The notes beneath the pieces are model-generated. The model was not told the DNA's origin, did not search any database, and worked only from the letters and a program-made list of their open reading frames with translations. Shown here piece after piece: positions 1 to 8,165 of a DNA stretch of 64,000 nt (position 1 is the stretch's first letter; each line of letters opens with the position of its first letter). The position numbers were made by a program, and so were the translations under genes. Origin of the DNA: Blastococcus sp. CT_GayMR16 (GTDB taxonomy: Bacteria > Actinomycetota > Actinomycetes > Mycobacteriales > Geodermatophilaceae); contig NZ_SPQK01000006.1 of NCBI RefSeq assembly GCF_004570875.1, positions 1-64,000 of the forward strand. Reading direction: 5' to 3'.

Positions 1-365
1 CCGCGGCCGCCCAGGCCGAGGCCGAGGCCGCCGCCGCCCGCCCGGGGCAGGGCACCGCCGCCGCGGTCGCTCCCGCCGGCTCCTACCAGGACTACGCCAT
101 GAGCAAGCTCGGTGGCAGCGGCAGCGAGTTCACCTGCCTGGAGAACCTGTGGGGCAAGGAGAGCGGCTGGAACCCCAACGCGCAGAACCCGAGCAGCACC
201 GCCTACGGGATCCCGCAGTTCCTGGACTCGACCTGGGGCGGCACCGGCATCGCCAAGACCTCCGACGGCTACCGGCAGATCGACGCCGGGCTGATCTACA
301 TCGACACCCGCTACGGCTCGCCGTGCGGCGCGTGGGGGCACTCCCAGTCCACCGGCTGGTACTGA
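1..365 (+). CDS. Transglycosylase-like cell-wall protein, C-terminal part (5' end outside window)
   Basis: The reading frame is open from base 3 to the stop at 363-365, so about 120 C-terminal residues are visible. They comprise an Ala/Glu/Gln-rich stretch, probably the end of a coiled coil or linker, followed by a compact SLT/lysozyme-like domain with a catalytic-type Glu in 'KESGWNP', the motif 'AYGIPQ' and a terminal 'GWGHS..TGWY'-like ending (here AWGHSQSTGWY). Two Cys residues, in 'TCLENLW' and 'SPCGAW', could form a disulfide. This arrangement is typical of secreted actinobacterial resuscitation or aggregation-promoting-factor-like peptidoglycan lyases. The signal peptide would lie upstream of the window, so secretion is inferred. 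Confidence 0.8.
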   Translation, partial: AAAQAEAEAAAARPGQGTAAAVAPAGSYQDYAMSKLGGSGSEFTCLENLWGKESGWNPNAQNPSSTAYGIPQFLDSTWGGTGIAKTSDGYRQIDAGLIYIDTRYGSPCGAWGHSQSTGWY

Positions 366-394
366 GCCGGCGGACCCTCGGGTAGCGGTCGAAC

Positions 395-1120
395 GTGGCC
401 GTGCGCATCGGGACGTCGGGGTGGAGCTACGACCACTGGGACGGCGTCCTGTACCCGCCGGGGACCCCGCCCCGGGACCGGCTGGCGCACTACGTGCGGC
501 GGTTCGACACCGTGGAGCTCAACGCGAGCTTCTACCGCTGGCCGCGCGACGCCGCCTTCGCGAGCTGGCGGCGCCGGCTGCCCGAGGGGTTCGCGCTGTC
601 GGTCAAGGCCCCACGCGGCCTGACCCACGCCAAGCGGCTCTACACCCCTGAGCCCTGGCTGCCCCGGCTCACATCGGCGTGGCACGAGCTGGGGGACCGG
701 CGTGCGGTCCTGCTCGTGCAGCTCCATCCCGCGCACGCGCGTGACGACGTCCGGCTGGACTGGTTCCTCGCCCGGCTGCCGTCCTGGATGCGGGTGGCGG
801 TCGAGTTCCGGCATGCCAGCTGGCACGACGAGGCCGTGTACGCACTGCTCGAGCGGCACGGTGCGGCCTACTGCGTGATGAGCGGCGCACACCTGCCGTG
901 CGTGCTGCGGGCGACCGCGCCGTTCGTCTACGTCCGGATGCACGGCCCGGACACCGGGCACCTGTACGCCGGGTCCTACAGCGACGCCGATCTCCGCTGG
1001 TGGGCCGACCGGGTGCGGGAGTGGGACGGCTCGGGCCGCGACGTGCTCGTGTACTTCAACAACGACGGCCACGGCCACGCCGTCCGCAACGCCGAACGGC
1101 TGCGCGAGCTCCTGGGCTGA
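395..1120 (+). CDS. DUF72 (YecE-like) family protein
   Basis: This 241-residue protein opens with the family signature 'IGTSGWSYDHWDG.LYP' and carries 'VELNASFYRWP' and the C-terminal 'VYFNNDGHGHAVRNA' expected of the DUF72 TIM-barrel family. Length fits the family (about 240-280 residues). Members resemble sugar-phosphate or nuclease-like TIM barrels, but no activity is established, so function is unknown. The start is GTG at 395, 29 bases after the preceding stop, with TAGCGG six bases upstream and no clear ribosome-binding site, which suggests a leaderless or read-through mRNA. It converges on the GH3 lipoprotein gene. Confidence 0.85.
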   Translation: MAVRIGTSGWSYDHWDGVLYPPGTPPRDRLAHYVRRFDTVELNASFYRWPRDAAFASWRRRLPEGFALSVKAPRGLTHAKRLYTPEPWLPRLTSAWHELGDRRAVLLVQLHPAHARDDVRLDWFLARLPSWMRVAVEFRHASWHDEAVYALLERHGAAYCVMSGAHLPCVLRATAPFVYVRMHGPDTGHLYAGSYSDADLRWWADRVREWDGSGRDVLVYFNNDGHGHAVRNAERLRELLG

Positions 1121-1161
1121 TTTCGGGGGCCTGATCCAGGGGCCTGACCGGGTGGCCTGAG

Positions 1162-2340
1162 TCAGCCTGGCAGGAGCCCCGCTCGGTCCTTGGCCAGCAG
1201 CGCGGTGCGCACCGCGGCGTCGACGGTGCCCGCGAAGGCGGGGTCGGCGTCGCTGCGGGCCAGCACGGCGTCGATCATCTCCGGGACCAGCGCGGCGTCC
1301 ACGGTGAGCACGAGCGTGCCGCCGGCCGCGAGGAAGCGGACCGCGCGCTCGCCGGGCGGGACGGCGCGGACCGCGGCGGCGTTGCCGACGTCGTCGGTGA
1401 TCACCACGCCGTCGAACCGCAGCGTCCCTCGCAGCAGGTCGGTGACCACGACGGGCGAGAACACCGCCTGGGTGGTCGGGTCGAGCGACGTGTAGGTGGC
1501 CGACGACGTCATGACGAACGGGCGGGCGGGGGAGCGGGCCAGGGTGCCGAACGCGGCCACCTGGTCGTCGCCGGCCGTGGTCGTGCTGTCGACGACGTCC
1601 GCGGTGGTGTCGGTGTTGGCCTGCACCCGGCCCAGGCCGGGGAAGTGCTTGAGGGTGGCGGTGACCCCGTGGGCGGCCAGCCCGTCGATCACCGTCCCCG
1701 CGGCCGCGACCACCACGTCGGCGGTGCTGCCGTACTGCCGGTCGACGGCCCCGATCGGGGGGTTGGCGCTCTCGGTGCCGGCGGGCACCACGTCGGCGAC
1801 CGGGGCGAGGTCGAGGTTGATGCCGGCGCTCTGGAGTCCGGCGCCCATGCGGTCGGCGAACGCGGCGAGCTCGCCGGGCGGCAGGGCGCCCTGGTCGAGG
1901 GCGGAGGGCAGCGGCTCGAGACCGGGCCCCCGCAGTGACTGGACCCTCCCGCCCTCCTGGTCGGCGGCCACCCAGAGCCGGGGACCGGGCGTCAGCGACT
2001 GCCACCCCGCGACGGTCCCGGCCAGGTCGGTCGCGGCAGCGGAGGACCGGCCGGCGAGGAAGATCCCGCCCACCCCGCCGGAGGCCAGTCCGTCGCCCGC
2101 GGCCAGGTCGTCCAGCCGGACGCCGGCCACGAACAGCTGGCCCACCTGCGTCCGGCGGTCCATCCCCGCCAGCGCGACGGTCACCGGGTCCACCGGGGGC
2201 GCGGGGCTCGGCGTGGGGCTGGCCGTCGCCGTCGCCGTCGCGGAGGAGGTCGACGCGGACCCCTCGGCGCCCCCGGACGAGCAGGCGCCCAGAACCAGCA
2301 GGCTCGCGAGCGCCGCGATCCGGCGGGCAGGCGTGCGCAT
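1162..2340 (-). CDS. Glycoside hydrolase family 3 lipoprotein (LpqI/NagZ-like beta-N-acetylglucosaminidase)
   Basis: The protein has 392 residues. The N-terminus is a lipoprotein signal peptide with lipobox LGAC and acylated Cys20, followed by a Ser/Thr/Pro/Ala linker to about residue 50, so the enzyme should be anchored outside the membrane. The GH3 N-terminal barrel is recognisable by 'VAADQEGGRVQ', by 'LKHFPGLGR' and by 'VVITDDVGNA', whose Asp is the likely nucleophile. This matches mycobacterial LpqI, which releases GlcNAc from muropeptides during wall recycling. Classical NagZ carries an Asp-Ser-His acid/base loop after KHFPGHG; here the sequence reads NTDTT, so the catalytic-acid arrangement differs. 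There is no GH3 C-terminal domain, as usual for NagZ enzymes. Confidence 0.85.
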   Translation of the reverse strand: MRTPARRIAALASLLVLGACSSGGAEGSASTSSATATATASPTPSPAPPVDPVTVALAGMDRRTQVGQLFVAGVRLDDLAAGDGLASGGVGGIFLAGRSSAAATDLAGTVAGWQSLTPGPRLWVAADQEGGRVQSLRGPGLEPLPSALDQGALPPGELAAFADRMGAGLQSAGINLDLAPVADVVPAGTESANPPIGAVDRQYGSTADVVVAAAGTVIDGLAAHGVTATLKHFPGLGRVQANTDTTADVVDSTTTAGDDQVAAFGTLARSPARPFVMTSSATYTSLDPTTQAVFSPVVVTDLLRGTLRFDGVVITDDVGNAAAVRAVPPGERAVRFLAAGGTLVLTVDAALVPEMIDAVLARSDADPAFAGTVDAAVRTALLAKDRAGLLPG

Positions 2341-2364
2341 GGGCCCGAGTCTGCCGGATCGGCC

Positions 2365-2748
2365 CTAGCGCAGATCACGGCGCAGGGGATGGTCCGGCGG
2401 GACCTCCACCAGCACGATCCGCACCCCGTCCGGATCCTCGATCCACATCTCGACCAGGCCCCACGGCTCCAGCTGCGGCGGCCGCAGGACCGCCGTCCCG
2501 GCCGCGGCGCAGCGGGCGTGCTCGGCCGCCACGTCGCGCACCTGGACCCACAGGGCGAGCCCGCGGGGGACCTCGTCTGACCGGCCCGACAGCTCGAGCA
2601 GGCCGTTGCCGAGGAAGAACACGACCCCGGGATGCTCGGGTGGCCCGAACTCGCGGTACACGGCCAGCCCCAGCACGTCGCCGTAGAAGGCGCGGCTGCG
2701 CGCGGGGTCCGACGGTCGCAGGAGCACGCGGCTGCTCAGGACGTCCAT
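2365..2748 (-). CDS. VOC/glyoxalase-fold protein
   Basis: This 127-residue single-domain vicinal-oxygen-chelate protein shows the repeated beta-alpha-beta-beta-beta pattern: 'SDPARSRAFYGDVLGL' near the N-terminus, and 'WGLVEMWIEDPDGVRIVLVEVP' near the C-terminus, the usual end of glyoxalase/bleomycin-resistance-like proteins. The substrate cannot be told from sequence. The chosen start (ATG at 2746-2748) gives a standard VOC length; the frame stays open further upstream, but the extra residues are low-complexity and overlap the divergent DUF2218 gene. It lies 24 bases from the GH3 lipoprotein start and may be transcribed with it. Confidence 0.8.
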   Translation of the reverse strand: MDVLSSRVLLRPSDPARSRAFYGDVLGLAVYREFGPPEHPGVVFFLGNGLLELSGRSDEVPRGLALWVQVRDVAAEHARCAAAGTAVLRPPQLEPWGLVEMWIEDPDGVRIVLVEVPPDHPLRRDLR

Positions 2749-2787
2749 GCCAGAACCCTCCCAGGAACGGCCAGTAGCGTGGCGGCC

Positions 2788-3105
2788 GTGCCAGAACCGC
2801 TCACGGCCCGCGCCGACGTTCCCACGGAGGCCCCGGCCCGCTACGCCAAACAGCTCGTCTCCCACCTGGGCCGCCGGGTCGAGTGGACGACCGACGGTGC
2901 GGTGTCCACGGCCACCATCGCCGGCGGTACCGGGATCGTCGAGGTGGGGGACGGCGTCCTGACCCTGCGGGCGGAGGCGCCCGACAGCGAGTCGATGGCC
3001 CGGGTGCAGGACGTGCTGGGCCGCCACCTGGAGCGCTTCGGCCAGCGCAACGAGCTCGTCGTCACCTGGTCCGGCGGCCCCGGCGCGGAGCGGTCCGCAG
3101 GCTGA
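2788..3105 (+). CDS. DUF2218 family small protein
   Basis: The 105-residue product has the DUF2218 pattern: 'YAKQLVSHLGRRVEW', an acidic/hydrophobic beta-rich middle and 'VLGRHLERFGQRNEL.V.W' at the end. Members are widespread in actinobacteria and proteobacteria, often near metal or stress genes, and no activity is established. The start is GTG at 2788. A TAGCGT box (2775-2780) ends seven bases before it, the spacing of a leaderless promoter, and there is no Shine-Dalgarno sequence. The gene is divergent from the VOC gene, with a 39-base gap. Confidence 0.75.
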   Translation: MPEPLTARADVPTEAPARYAKQLVSHLGRRVEWTTDGAVSTATIAGGTGIVEVGDGVLTLRAEAPDSESMARVQDVLGRHLERFGQRNELVVTWSGGPGAERSAG

Positions 3106-3122
3106 CCCCCTACGGTCGGGGG

Positions 3123-3521
3123 ATGGGCGGGGAGCAGGAGCAGACGACACCCGAGTCGGCACCCAGCGGCCTGGTCGGCCGCTCGATCGACGAGTTCGTG
3201 AACCAGTTGCGTGGCTTCAGCGACCGCGCGAGATCCCTCGCCGGCGCCGTCCCGTCGAAGCTGTCCCTGCCGTCCCTGCCCAGCCCACCGGGTGCGCTCT
3301 CGGCGGCCCAGCTGCGGGCGGTCGCGCAGACGGTCAGCGCCCAGCGGCAGTCCATCGGCGCGATGCGGGCGCAACTGGATGCGTTCGACCAGCAGCTCGC
3401 GGTGTTCGAGCGGATCCTCGACCCACTCGTCGACTGGAGCGCCACGTGGGCCCGCCTGGAGGAGGCCGTCGGCGACTTCGTCCGGCCCGGCAACTCCGAC
3501 GAGGCCTCGACCGGCGCCTGA
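3123..3521 (+). CDS. Conserved hypothetical helical protein
   Basis: This 132-residue protein is not assigned to a named family. It has a short acidic start, a Pro/Ser/Leu-rich linker ('KLSLPSLPSPPGALS') and a long amphipathic helix from about residue 60 ('AQTVSAQRQSIGAMRAQ', continuing to 'ILDPLVDWSATWARLEEAV') ending in an acidic tail. No signal peptide or membrane segment is seen. The start ATG at 3123 follows TACGGT by five bases, compatible with a leaderless transcript. It converges with the next gene, which encodes a protein of similar design; both may belong to the helical proteins often encoded near polyhydroxyalkanoate or envelope genes, but that is a guess. Confidence 0.65.
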   Translation: MGGEQEQTTPESAPSGLVGRSIDEFVNQLRGFSDRARSLAGAVPSKLSLPSLPSPPGALSAAQLRAVAQTVSAQRQSIGAMRAQLDAFDQQLAVFERILDPLVDWSATWARLEEAVGDFVRPGNSDEASTGA

Positions 3522-3524
3522 GGG

Positions 3525-3944
3525 TCAGATACCGGGGAGGTCGTCCTCGTCGTCGTCCCGCGGCTTGCGGCGGAGCAGCCCGGTCACCGAGCCGACGCGG
3601 GACTGCGCCATGCGCAGGCCGTGGATCAGCGGCACCAGGTCCTCCTGGATGCGGCGCAGCGTGTCCGGCACGGTGTCGACGACGGGATCGTCGAGCACCC
3701 GGCCCACCCGCTCCAGGCCCGGTTTCAGCGCGCGCACCGGCTCCTCCAGCTCGTCGACCAGGCCCTCGAGGCGGTGGGCGATGCGCTGGGCCGACTCGAT
3801 GGTCTCCCGCGCCATGGTCGTGGCCTGGGTGAGCTCCCGGACGGTCCCGTTCAGATCGCTCAGGGTGCGCGGCAGCTGGGCCAGCGCCTCGGTCTGCGTC
3901 TGCAGGAGGCTCAGCAGCTCGCTGAGCCCGGGGATGCGCGGCAT
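3525..3944 (-). CDS. Conserved hypothetical coiled-coil protein
   Basis: The 139-residue product is mostly helical, with heptad-like runs from 'SELLSLLQTQTEALAQLPRTL' through 'ARETIESAQRIAHRLEGLVDEL' to 'IQEDLVPLIHGLRMAQ'. It ends in a basic patch (LLRRKP) followed by an acidic tail (RDDDEDDLPGI). No catalytic motif, signal peptide or membrane span is visible. ATG at 3942-3944 is the chosen start; a GTG eight codons upstream (3966-3968) is equally possible, as neither has a good ribosome-binding site. The stop is only three bases from the stop of the convergent upstream gene. Function unknown. Confidence 0.65.
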   Translation of the reverse strand: MPRIPGLSELLSLLQTQTEALAQLPRTLSDLNGTVRELTQATTMARETIESAQRIAHRLEGLVDELEEPVRALKPGLERVGRVLDDPVVDTVPDTLRRIQEDLVPLIHGLRMAQSRVGSVTGLLRRKPRDDDEDDLPGI

Positions 3945-4177
3945 CCCGAGCCCACGGAAGGGGTCCACGCCCGCAACCGTCCGCGACCGGGGTCCGGTGC
4001 GCAACCCGGGTAGGGCGTGAGGGACCGGGTCCGCCGTCGCCGGGACGGCGTAGCGTCGGATCTCCGGGTGGGCACAGGGCACTCGCGACAGCTGTCGTGG
4101 GACCGGGCCGGGAACGACCTCCACCCTCGTGGGCCGGACCGTGCAGTCGGGGTCGTAGGACACCGGAGGGACCGCCC

Positions 4178-4909
4178 ATGACCGCCCATCCCGACGACGG
4201 CGCCCGGTCGCCCGGCGCTGCTCTGGACCGGCTGGGCCGGATCCGTCTCACCGAGCACTCGATGCGGTCCCTGCTCGGGGAGATCGCGGAGCTCGCCCAG
4301 CAGAGCCTGCCGGGGCGGCTCGAGACGTCGGTGACCCTGCTGACCGGCGACGCCCCGGTCACCGCCGTCGCCACCGGGCCCCTCGCGCGGGAGCTGGACC
4401 AGGCGCAGTACGGCAGCGGCGCCGGGCCCTGCCTGCATGCCGCGAGCCGGGGCGAGGTCGTCGAGATCCGGGACATGCGGGCCGAGGAGCGGTGGACGGA
4501 ATTCCGCGAGCAGGCGGTGCAGCACGGCTGCCTGAGCTCCCTGTCGCTGCCGCTGCCCCTGCACGAGGCGGTGAGCGGATCGCTCAACATCTATGCGCAG
4601 GAGCCCTCGACCTTCGACGAGCCCGCCCGCGACTTCGCGCAGCGGTTCGCGTCCTACGGCGCGGTCGTCGCCGGCAACATGCTGGTGTACGAGAGCGCGC
4701 TGGACCGGGCCCGGAACCTCGAGGCGGCGATGGCGTCCCGGGCGATCATCGACCAGGCGAAGGGCATCCTCATGGAGCGCTTCAAGCTGACCGCCGACCA
4801 GGCGTTCCGGGCACTGACGCGCGTCTCGATGGAGACGAACAAGAAGGTCCGGGACATCGCCGCGCGGTTCGTCGACACCGGCGAGCTCGATCGCCGCCCG
4901 CCGCAGTAG
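4178..4909 (+). CDS. GAF and ANTAR domain transcription antitermination regulator
   Basis: The protein has 243 residues. A GAF sensor domain covers roughly residues 30-165 ('YGSGAGPCLHAASRGEVVEI', 'SLSLPLPLHEAVSGSLNIYA'). A C-terminal ANTAR domain covers about 175-235 and is diagnosed by 'MASRAIIDQAKGILMERFKLTADQAFRALTRVS'-type sequence (A..IIDQAKGILM, A....L...S). ANTAR proteins bind paired RNA hairpins and prevent termination; the GAF ligand is unknown. The start ATG at 4178 follows a good GGAGGG ribosome-binding site at 4165-4170. It converges on the MEDS/anti-sigma genes, which are also signalling genes. Confidence 0.88.
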   Translation: MTAHPDDGARSPGAALDRLGRIRLTEHSMRSLLGEIAELAQQSLPGRLETSVTLLTGDAPVTAVATGPLARELDQAQYGSGAGPCLHAASRGEVVEIRDMRAEERWTEFREQAVQHGCLSSLSLPLPLHEAVSGSLNIYAQEPSTFDEPARDFAQRFASYGAVVAGNMLVYESALDRARNLEAAMASRAIIDQAKGILMERFKLTADQAFRALTRVSMETNKKVRDIAARFVDTGELDRRPPQ

Positions 4910-4912
4910 CGG

Positions 4913-5857
4913 TCAGAACCAGGTGAGGACCCGGACCGTCGTCCCCTGGTCGGAGGACCGGACCTGGACCAGGTCGCAGAGCTGGTTCACGAGGTAGAGC
5001 CCCCGGCCGCCCTCGGAGTCCAGCGGCGGGCTCAGGCGACCGGTCAGCGGGTCGGTAAAGGTGCCCGAGTCGCTGAACTGGACGACGGCGGCGCCGCGGT
5101 CCAGCCACATCGCCAGCGTTCCCGATCCGCCACCGTGACGGACGCTGTTCGTGGCCAGCTCCGAGGCGGCCAGCTCGAGCACCTCCACCCGCTCCTCGGG
5201 CAGGCCGCAGGAGCGGGCCCACTGGGCGACGGTGTGGCGGGTGGCCGAGATGTCACGGGCGCCGTAGACGCCGCGGAGCACAGCGTCGGCGGGCTCGGGG
5301 AGTCCCTCGGCGAACGCGGCGACGTGCCCGCCGGCGGCGTAGGCGTCGCTGGGCAGCCGGGTCGTCGACGTGGAGCGGACCGGATGGGTGTGCAGCGCGG
5401 CCTGGGTGACGGCGCGGGGCAGGTGCTCCTGGTCGTACGGGCACAGCAGCCGCCAGCCCGGTCCGCCGTCGAAGGCGTGGTTGAGCAGCAGTTCGTGCAG
5501 CCGGCACTCGACCAGCTCGGCGGTGCGGCGGCCGGGGAAGGCGGGCTCGCCGACCCCGCGCAGCCGACGTCCCGCGCTGGTGTGCCGGTCGAGCGCGGCG
5601 GCCCACACCCCGATGATCCGGCCCGGGTTCGCGCCGATCTCGGCCATGTCGAGGAACTCGACCTCCCCGGCGTCGCTGCCCAGGGCGTCGCGGAGCATCT
5701 CCAGCCGGGGACGGGGCTCGGCGACGACGACGGCCTCGTCGTGCTCCAGGCCGTCGCGGATGAAGGGGAGGAGACCGGCAAGGAAGTCGGCATCGCCCCG
5801 GTAGAAGAGCGCCTCGTGCTCGAAGCGGTCGACCGGCACGGTCACGGAAGCGGTCAC
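4913..5857 (-). CDS. MEDS-domain anti-sigma factor kinase (RsbA-like)
   Basis: This 314-residue protein has an N-terminal MEDS sensor domain (about residues 5-170; 'FEHEALFYRGDADFLAGLLPFIRDGL') and a C-terminal HATPase_c kinase domain of the anti-sigma type (about 200-314). The ATPase shows the N-box 'ELAASELATNSVRHGG', the G1-like 'FSDSGTFTDPL' and G2 'GGRGLYLVNQLCD'. Such proteins bind an alternative sigma factor and phosphorylate a STAS antagonist. The GTG start at 5857 overlaps the stop of the upstream gene (GTGA), so the two are translationally coupled. That partner carries a STAS domain, which fits a kinase-antagonist pair. No sigma factor gene is present nearby. Confidence 0.85.
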   Translation of the reverse strand: MTASVTVPVDRFEHEALFYRGDADFLAGLLPFIRDGLEHDEAVVVAEPRPRLEMLRDALGSDAGEVEFLDMAEIGANPGRIIGVWAAALDRHTSAGRRLRGVGEPAFPGRRTAELVECRLHELLLNHAFDGGPGWRLLCPYDQEHLPRAVTQAALHTHPVRSTSTTRLPSDAYAAGGHVAAFAEGLPEPADAVLRGVYGARDISATRHTVAQWARSCGLPEERVEVLELAASELATNSVRHGGGSGTLAMWLDRGAAVVQFSDSGTFTDPLTGRLSPPLDSEGGRGLYLVNQLCDLVQVRSSDQGTTVRVLTWF

Positions 5858-6705
5858 GAGGAGACACCGGAGAAGGTGACGGGTGCGAGGCGGGCGAGAT
5901 CGAGGACCTGCCACATCCGGCGCAGGAGCGCCGAGGAGCCGGTCACCTCCAGGGCCACCGAGCGCGCCTCCAGGTCGGCCGCCCACCGGGCGAGGACCCG
6001 GCATCCCGAGACGTCCATGAACTCCAGCCCGGCGACGTCCAGGACGACCCGGCCGTCGTGCGGTCGGGCGGCGGCGAGCACCCGGGCCAGCCGGTCACAG
6101 CTGTTGGTGTCCACGCTCCCGGCGAGCACGATGCGGTGGCCGTCGACGAAGATCCGGAAGGAGGAGGCATCGCCGGGTGCGTGCACGAGGGGGTGCACGG
6201 CCGTGACGTCGGCGAGCGCCTCGGACCCGAGGTCGGCGCGGTAGGCGCACATCGCCGAGAAGCCGGATCCGCGCGCCGCGAACCCGTCGGCCATGTGCTC
6301 CCACCGGACCAGGTCGGCCCGCTGGACGGGGTCGGCAGCCAGGTCGCTGACCTCGGCGAGCACCCGCAGGCCGCGGTAGCCGTCGTCCGTCGCGCGCCGG
6401 GTCGCCGCGTCGTAGTACGCGAGCTGCTGCTCCGGGACGAACGGGCCGGAGGCCTCGTAGGCGTCGGCGAGGGTGAGCGTCTCCACGACGCCCGCGGCAA
6501 TGAGCGTGTCGACGTCGTCGGTCACCGACCGGAGACTGTCGATCATCCGCTGGCCGACGCACAGGAGACGCTCGCCGCGCGCCAGCCCACCGGCGAGGAA
6601 CTCGCGGGCGGCCTCGTCGAACGCGGCGTCGTCCTCGTAGACCCAGCAGAGGTGGTCCGCTGGGCCGGCTCCGGGAACGTCGTTGACCAGACCGTGTGCA
6701 CGCAC
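5854..6705 (-). CDS. MEDS-domain STAS anti-sigma factor antagonist
   Basis: The 283-residue protein pairs an N-terminal MEDS domain ('ADHLCWVYEDDAAFDEAAREFLAGGLARGER', about residues 15-165) with a C-terminal STAS domain (about 185-275). The STAS part reads 'IVLAGSVDTNSCDRLARVL' and 'LDVAGLEFMDVSGCRVLA'; the Ser in 'DVSGC' is the expected phosphoacceptor. MEDS domains are thought to sense C1 compounds or redox-active ligands. With the downstream RsbA-like kinase gene (GTGA overlap) it forms a two-gene partner-switch module with the same sensor fold on both partners. The start is ATG at 6705. Confidence 0.83.
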   Translation of the reverse strand: MRAHGLVNDVPGAGPADHLCWVYEDDAAFDEAAREFLAGGLARGERLLCVGQRMIDSLRSVTDDVDTLIAAGVVETLTLADAYEASGPFVPEQQLAYYDAATRRATDDGYRGLRVLAEVSDLAADPVQRADLVRWEHMADGFAARGSGFSAMCAYRADLGSEALADVTAVHPLVHAPGDASSFRIFVDGHRIVLAGSVDTNSCDRLARVLAAARPHDGRVVLDVAGLEFMDVSGCRVLARWAADLEARSVALEVTGSSALLRRMWQVLDLARLAPVTFSGVSS

Positions 6706-6755
6706 CTACCCAAGGTAGGCCGCGCACGTCTCCGGCGACAGGGCCGCGCCGGGTG

Positions 6756-8165
6756 TCACAGCGCGCGGAGGATGTCCTCCACCCGCTCGCGGGCGTCGCC
6801 GAACAGCATCCGGCTGTTGTCCCGGAAGAACAGTGGGTTCTGCACCCCGGCGTACCCGGTGTTCATCGACCGCTTGAAGACGACGACCCGCTCGGCCTCC
6901 CACACCTTGAGCACCGGCATGCCGGCGATGGGGCTGCCGGGATCGTCGGTGGCGGCGGGGTTGACGGTGTCGTTCGCCCCGATGACCAGGACCACGTCGG
7001 TGTCGGTGAAGTCGTCGTTGATCTCGTCCATCTCCAGGACGACGTCGTAGGGCACCTTCGCCTCGGCGAGCAGCACGTTCATGTGCCCGGGGAGCCGCCC
7101 GGCGACCGGGTGGATGCCGAACCGCACGTCGATGCCCTTGGCCCGCAGGTGGCGGGTGAGCTCGGCGACCGCGCTCTGCGCCTGCGCGACGGCCATGCCG
7201 TAACCCGGGGTGATGATCACCGACTCGGCCTCGCGGAGGAGCTCGGCGACCGCATCGGCGTCGATCTCGGTGTGCTCGCCGTAGTCGCGGTCGTCGGTGC
7301 TCGCGCTGCCCTCGTTGCCGAACCCGCCGGCGATCACCGAGATGAACGACCGGTTCATGGCCTTGCACATGATGTAGGAGAGGTAGGCACCGGAGGACCC
7401 GACCAGGGCGCCGGTGATGATCAGCAGGTCGTTGCCGAGGAGGAAGCCCGACGCCGCGGCGGCCCAGCCGGAGTAGCTGTTCAGCATCGACACGACGACC
7501 GGCATGTCGCCGCCGCCGATCGAGGCGACCAGGTGCCAGCCCAGGGCGAGCGCCAGCGCCGTCACGGCGGTGAGCAGCGCCAGGTTCGGGTCGATCACGA
7601 AGAACACCGTCAGGACGGCGAAGGCGACCAGCGCACCCAGGTTCAGGGCGTTGTGGGCCGGGAGGATCAGCGGGTTGGACTTGATCCGGCCGGACAGCTT
7701 CAGGAAGGCGACGATCGACCCGGTGAAGGTGACGGCGCCGATGAAGACGCCGATCACCACCTCGGCGGAGTGGATGCCGAGCAGGTTGCCGGCCACCTCG
7801 GTCTGCTCGCCGGCGTTCGCCTCGACCGACAGGTAGCCGTTCCAGCCGACGAGGACGGCGGCCAGGCCGACGAAGCTGTGCAGGATCGCGATCAGCTCGG
7901 GCATACCGGTCATCTCGACCTTGGCCGCCCGCCACAGGCCGATCGCGGCGCCGACGGCCATGGCGGCGACGAGCAGCGTCAGGCCGATCGCGGAGATGCT
8001 GCGGGTGGCCAGGCCGATGGTCGCCGCGAGCGCGATCGCCATGCCGGCGATGCCGAAGCCGTTGCCGGTCTTCGCGGTCTCGTGCCTGGACAGCCTGGCG
8101 AGGCTGAGGATGAAGAGCAGTCCCGCGACGATGTAGGCCGCCGATGCGGCAGCGGTGGCGGTCAT
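6756..8165 (-). CDS. pntB: NAD(P)(+) transhydrogenase beta subunit
   Basis: This 469-residue subunit of proton-translocating transhydrogenase couples proton re-entry to hydride transfer from NADH to NADP. The first 270 or so residues contain about eight to nine membrane helices (for example '[18 protein letters not shown]', '[22 protein letters not shown]'). The C-terminal dIII domain binds NADP through '[15 protein letters not shown]' and '[15 protein letters not shown]'. Length agrees with PntB of other bacteria (about 460-470). It overlaps pntA by an ATGA junction (8162-8165). Together the genes supply cytoplasmic NADPH, which the monooxygenases of this window would consume. Confidence 0.97.
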   Translation of the reverse strand: MTATAAASAAYIVAGLLFILSLARLSRHETAKTGNGFGIAGMAIALAATIGLATRSISAIGLTLLVAAMAVGAAIGLWRAAKVEMTGMPELIAILHSFVGLAAVLVGWNGYLSVEANAGEQTEVAGNLLGIHSAEVVIGVFIGAVTFTGSIVAFLKLSGRIKSNPLILPAHNALNLGALVAFAVLTVFFVIDPNLALLTAVTALALALGWHLVASIGGGDMPVVVSMLNSYSGWAAAASGFLLGNDLLIITGALVGSSGAYLSYIMCKAMNRSFISVIAGGFGNEGSASTDDRDYGEHTEIDADAVAELLREAESVIITPGYGMAVAQAQSAVAELTRHLRAKGIDVRFGIHPVAGRLPGHMNVLLAEAKVPYDVVLEMDEINDDFTDTDVVLVIGANDTVNPAATDDPGSPIAGMPVLKVWEAERVVVFKRSMNTGYAGVQNPLFFRDNSRMLFGDARERVEDILRAL

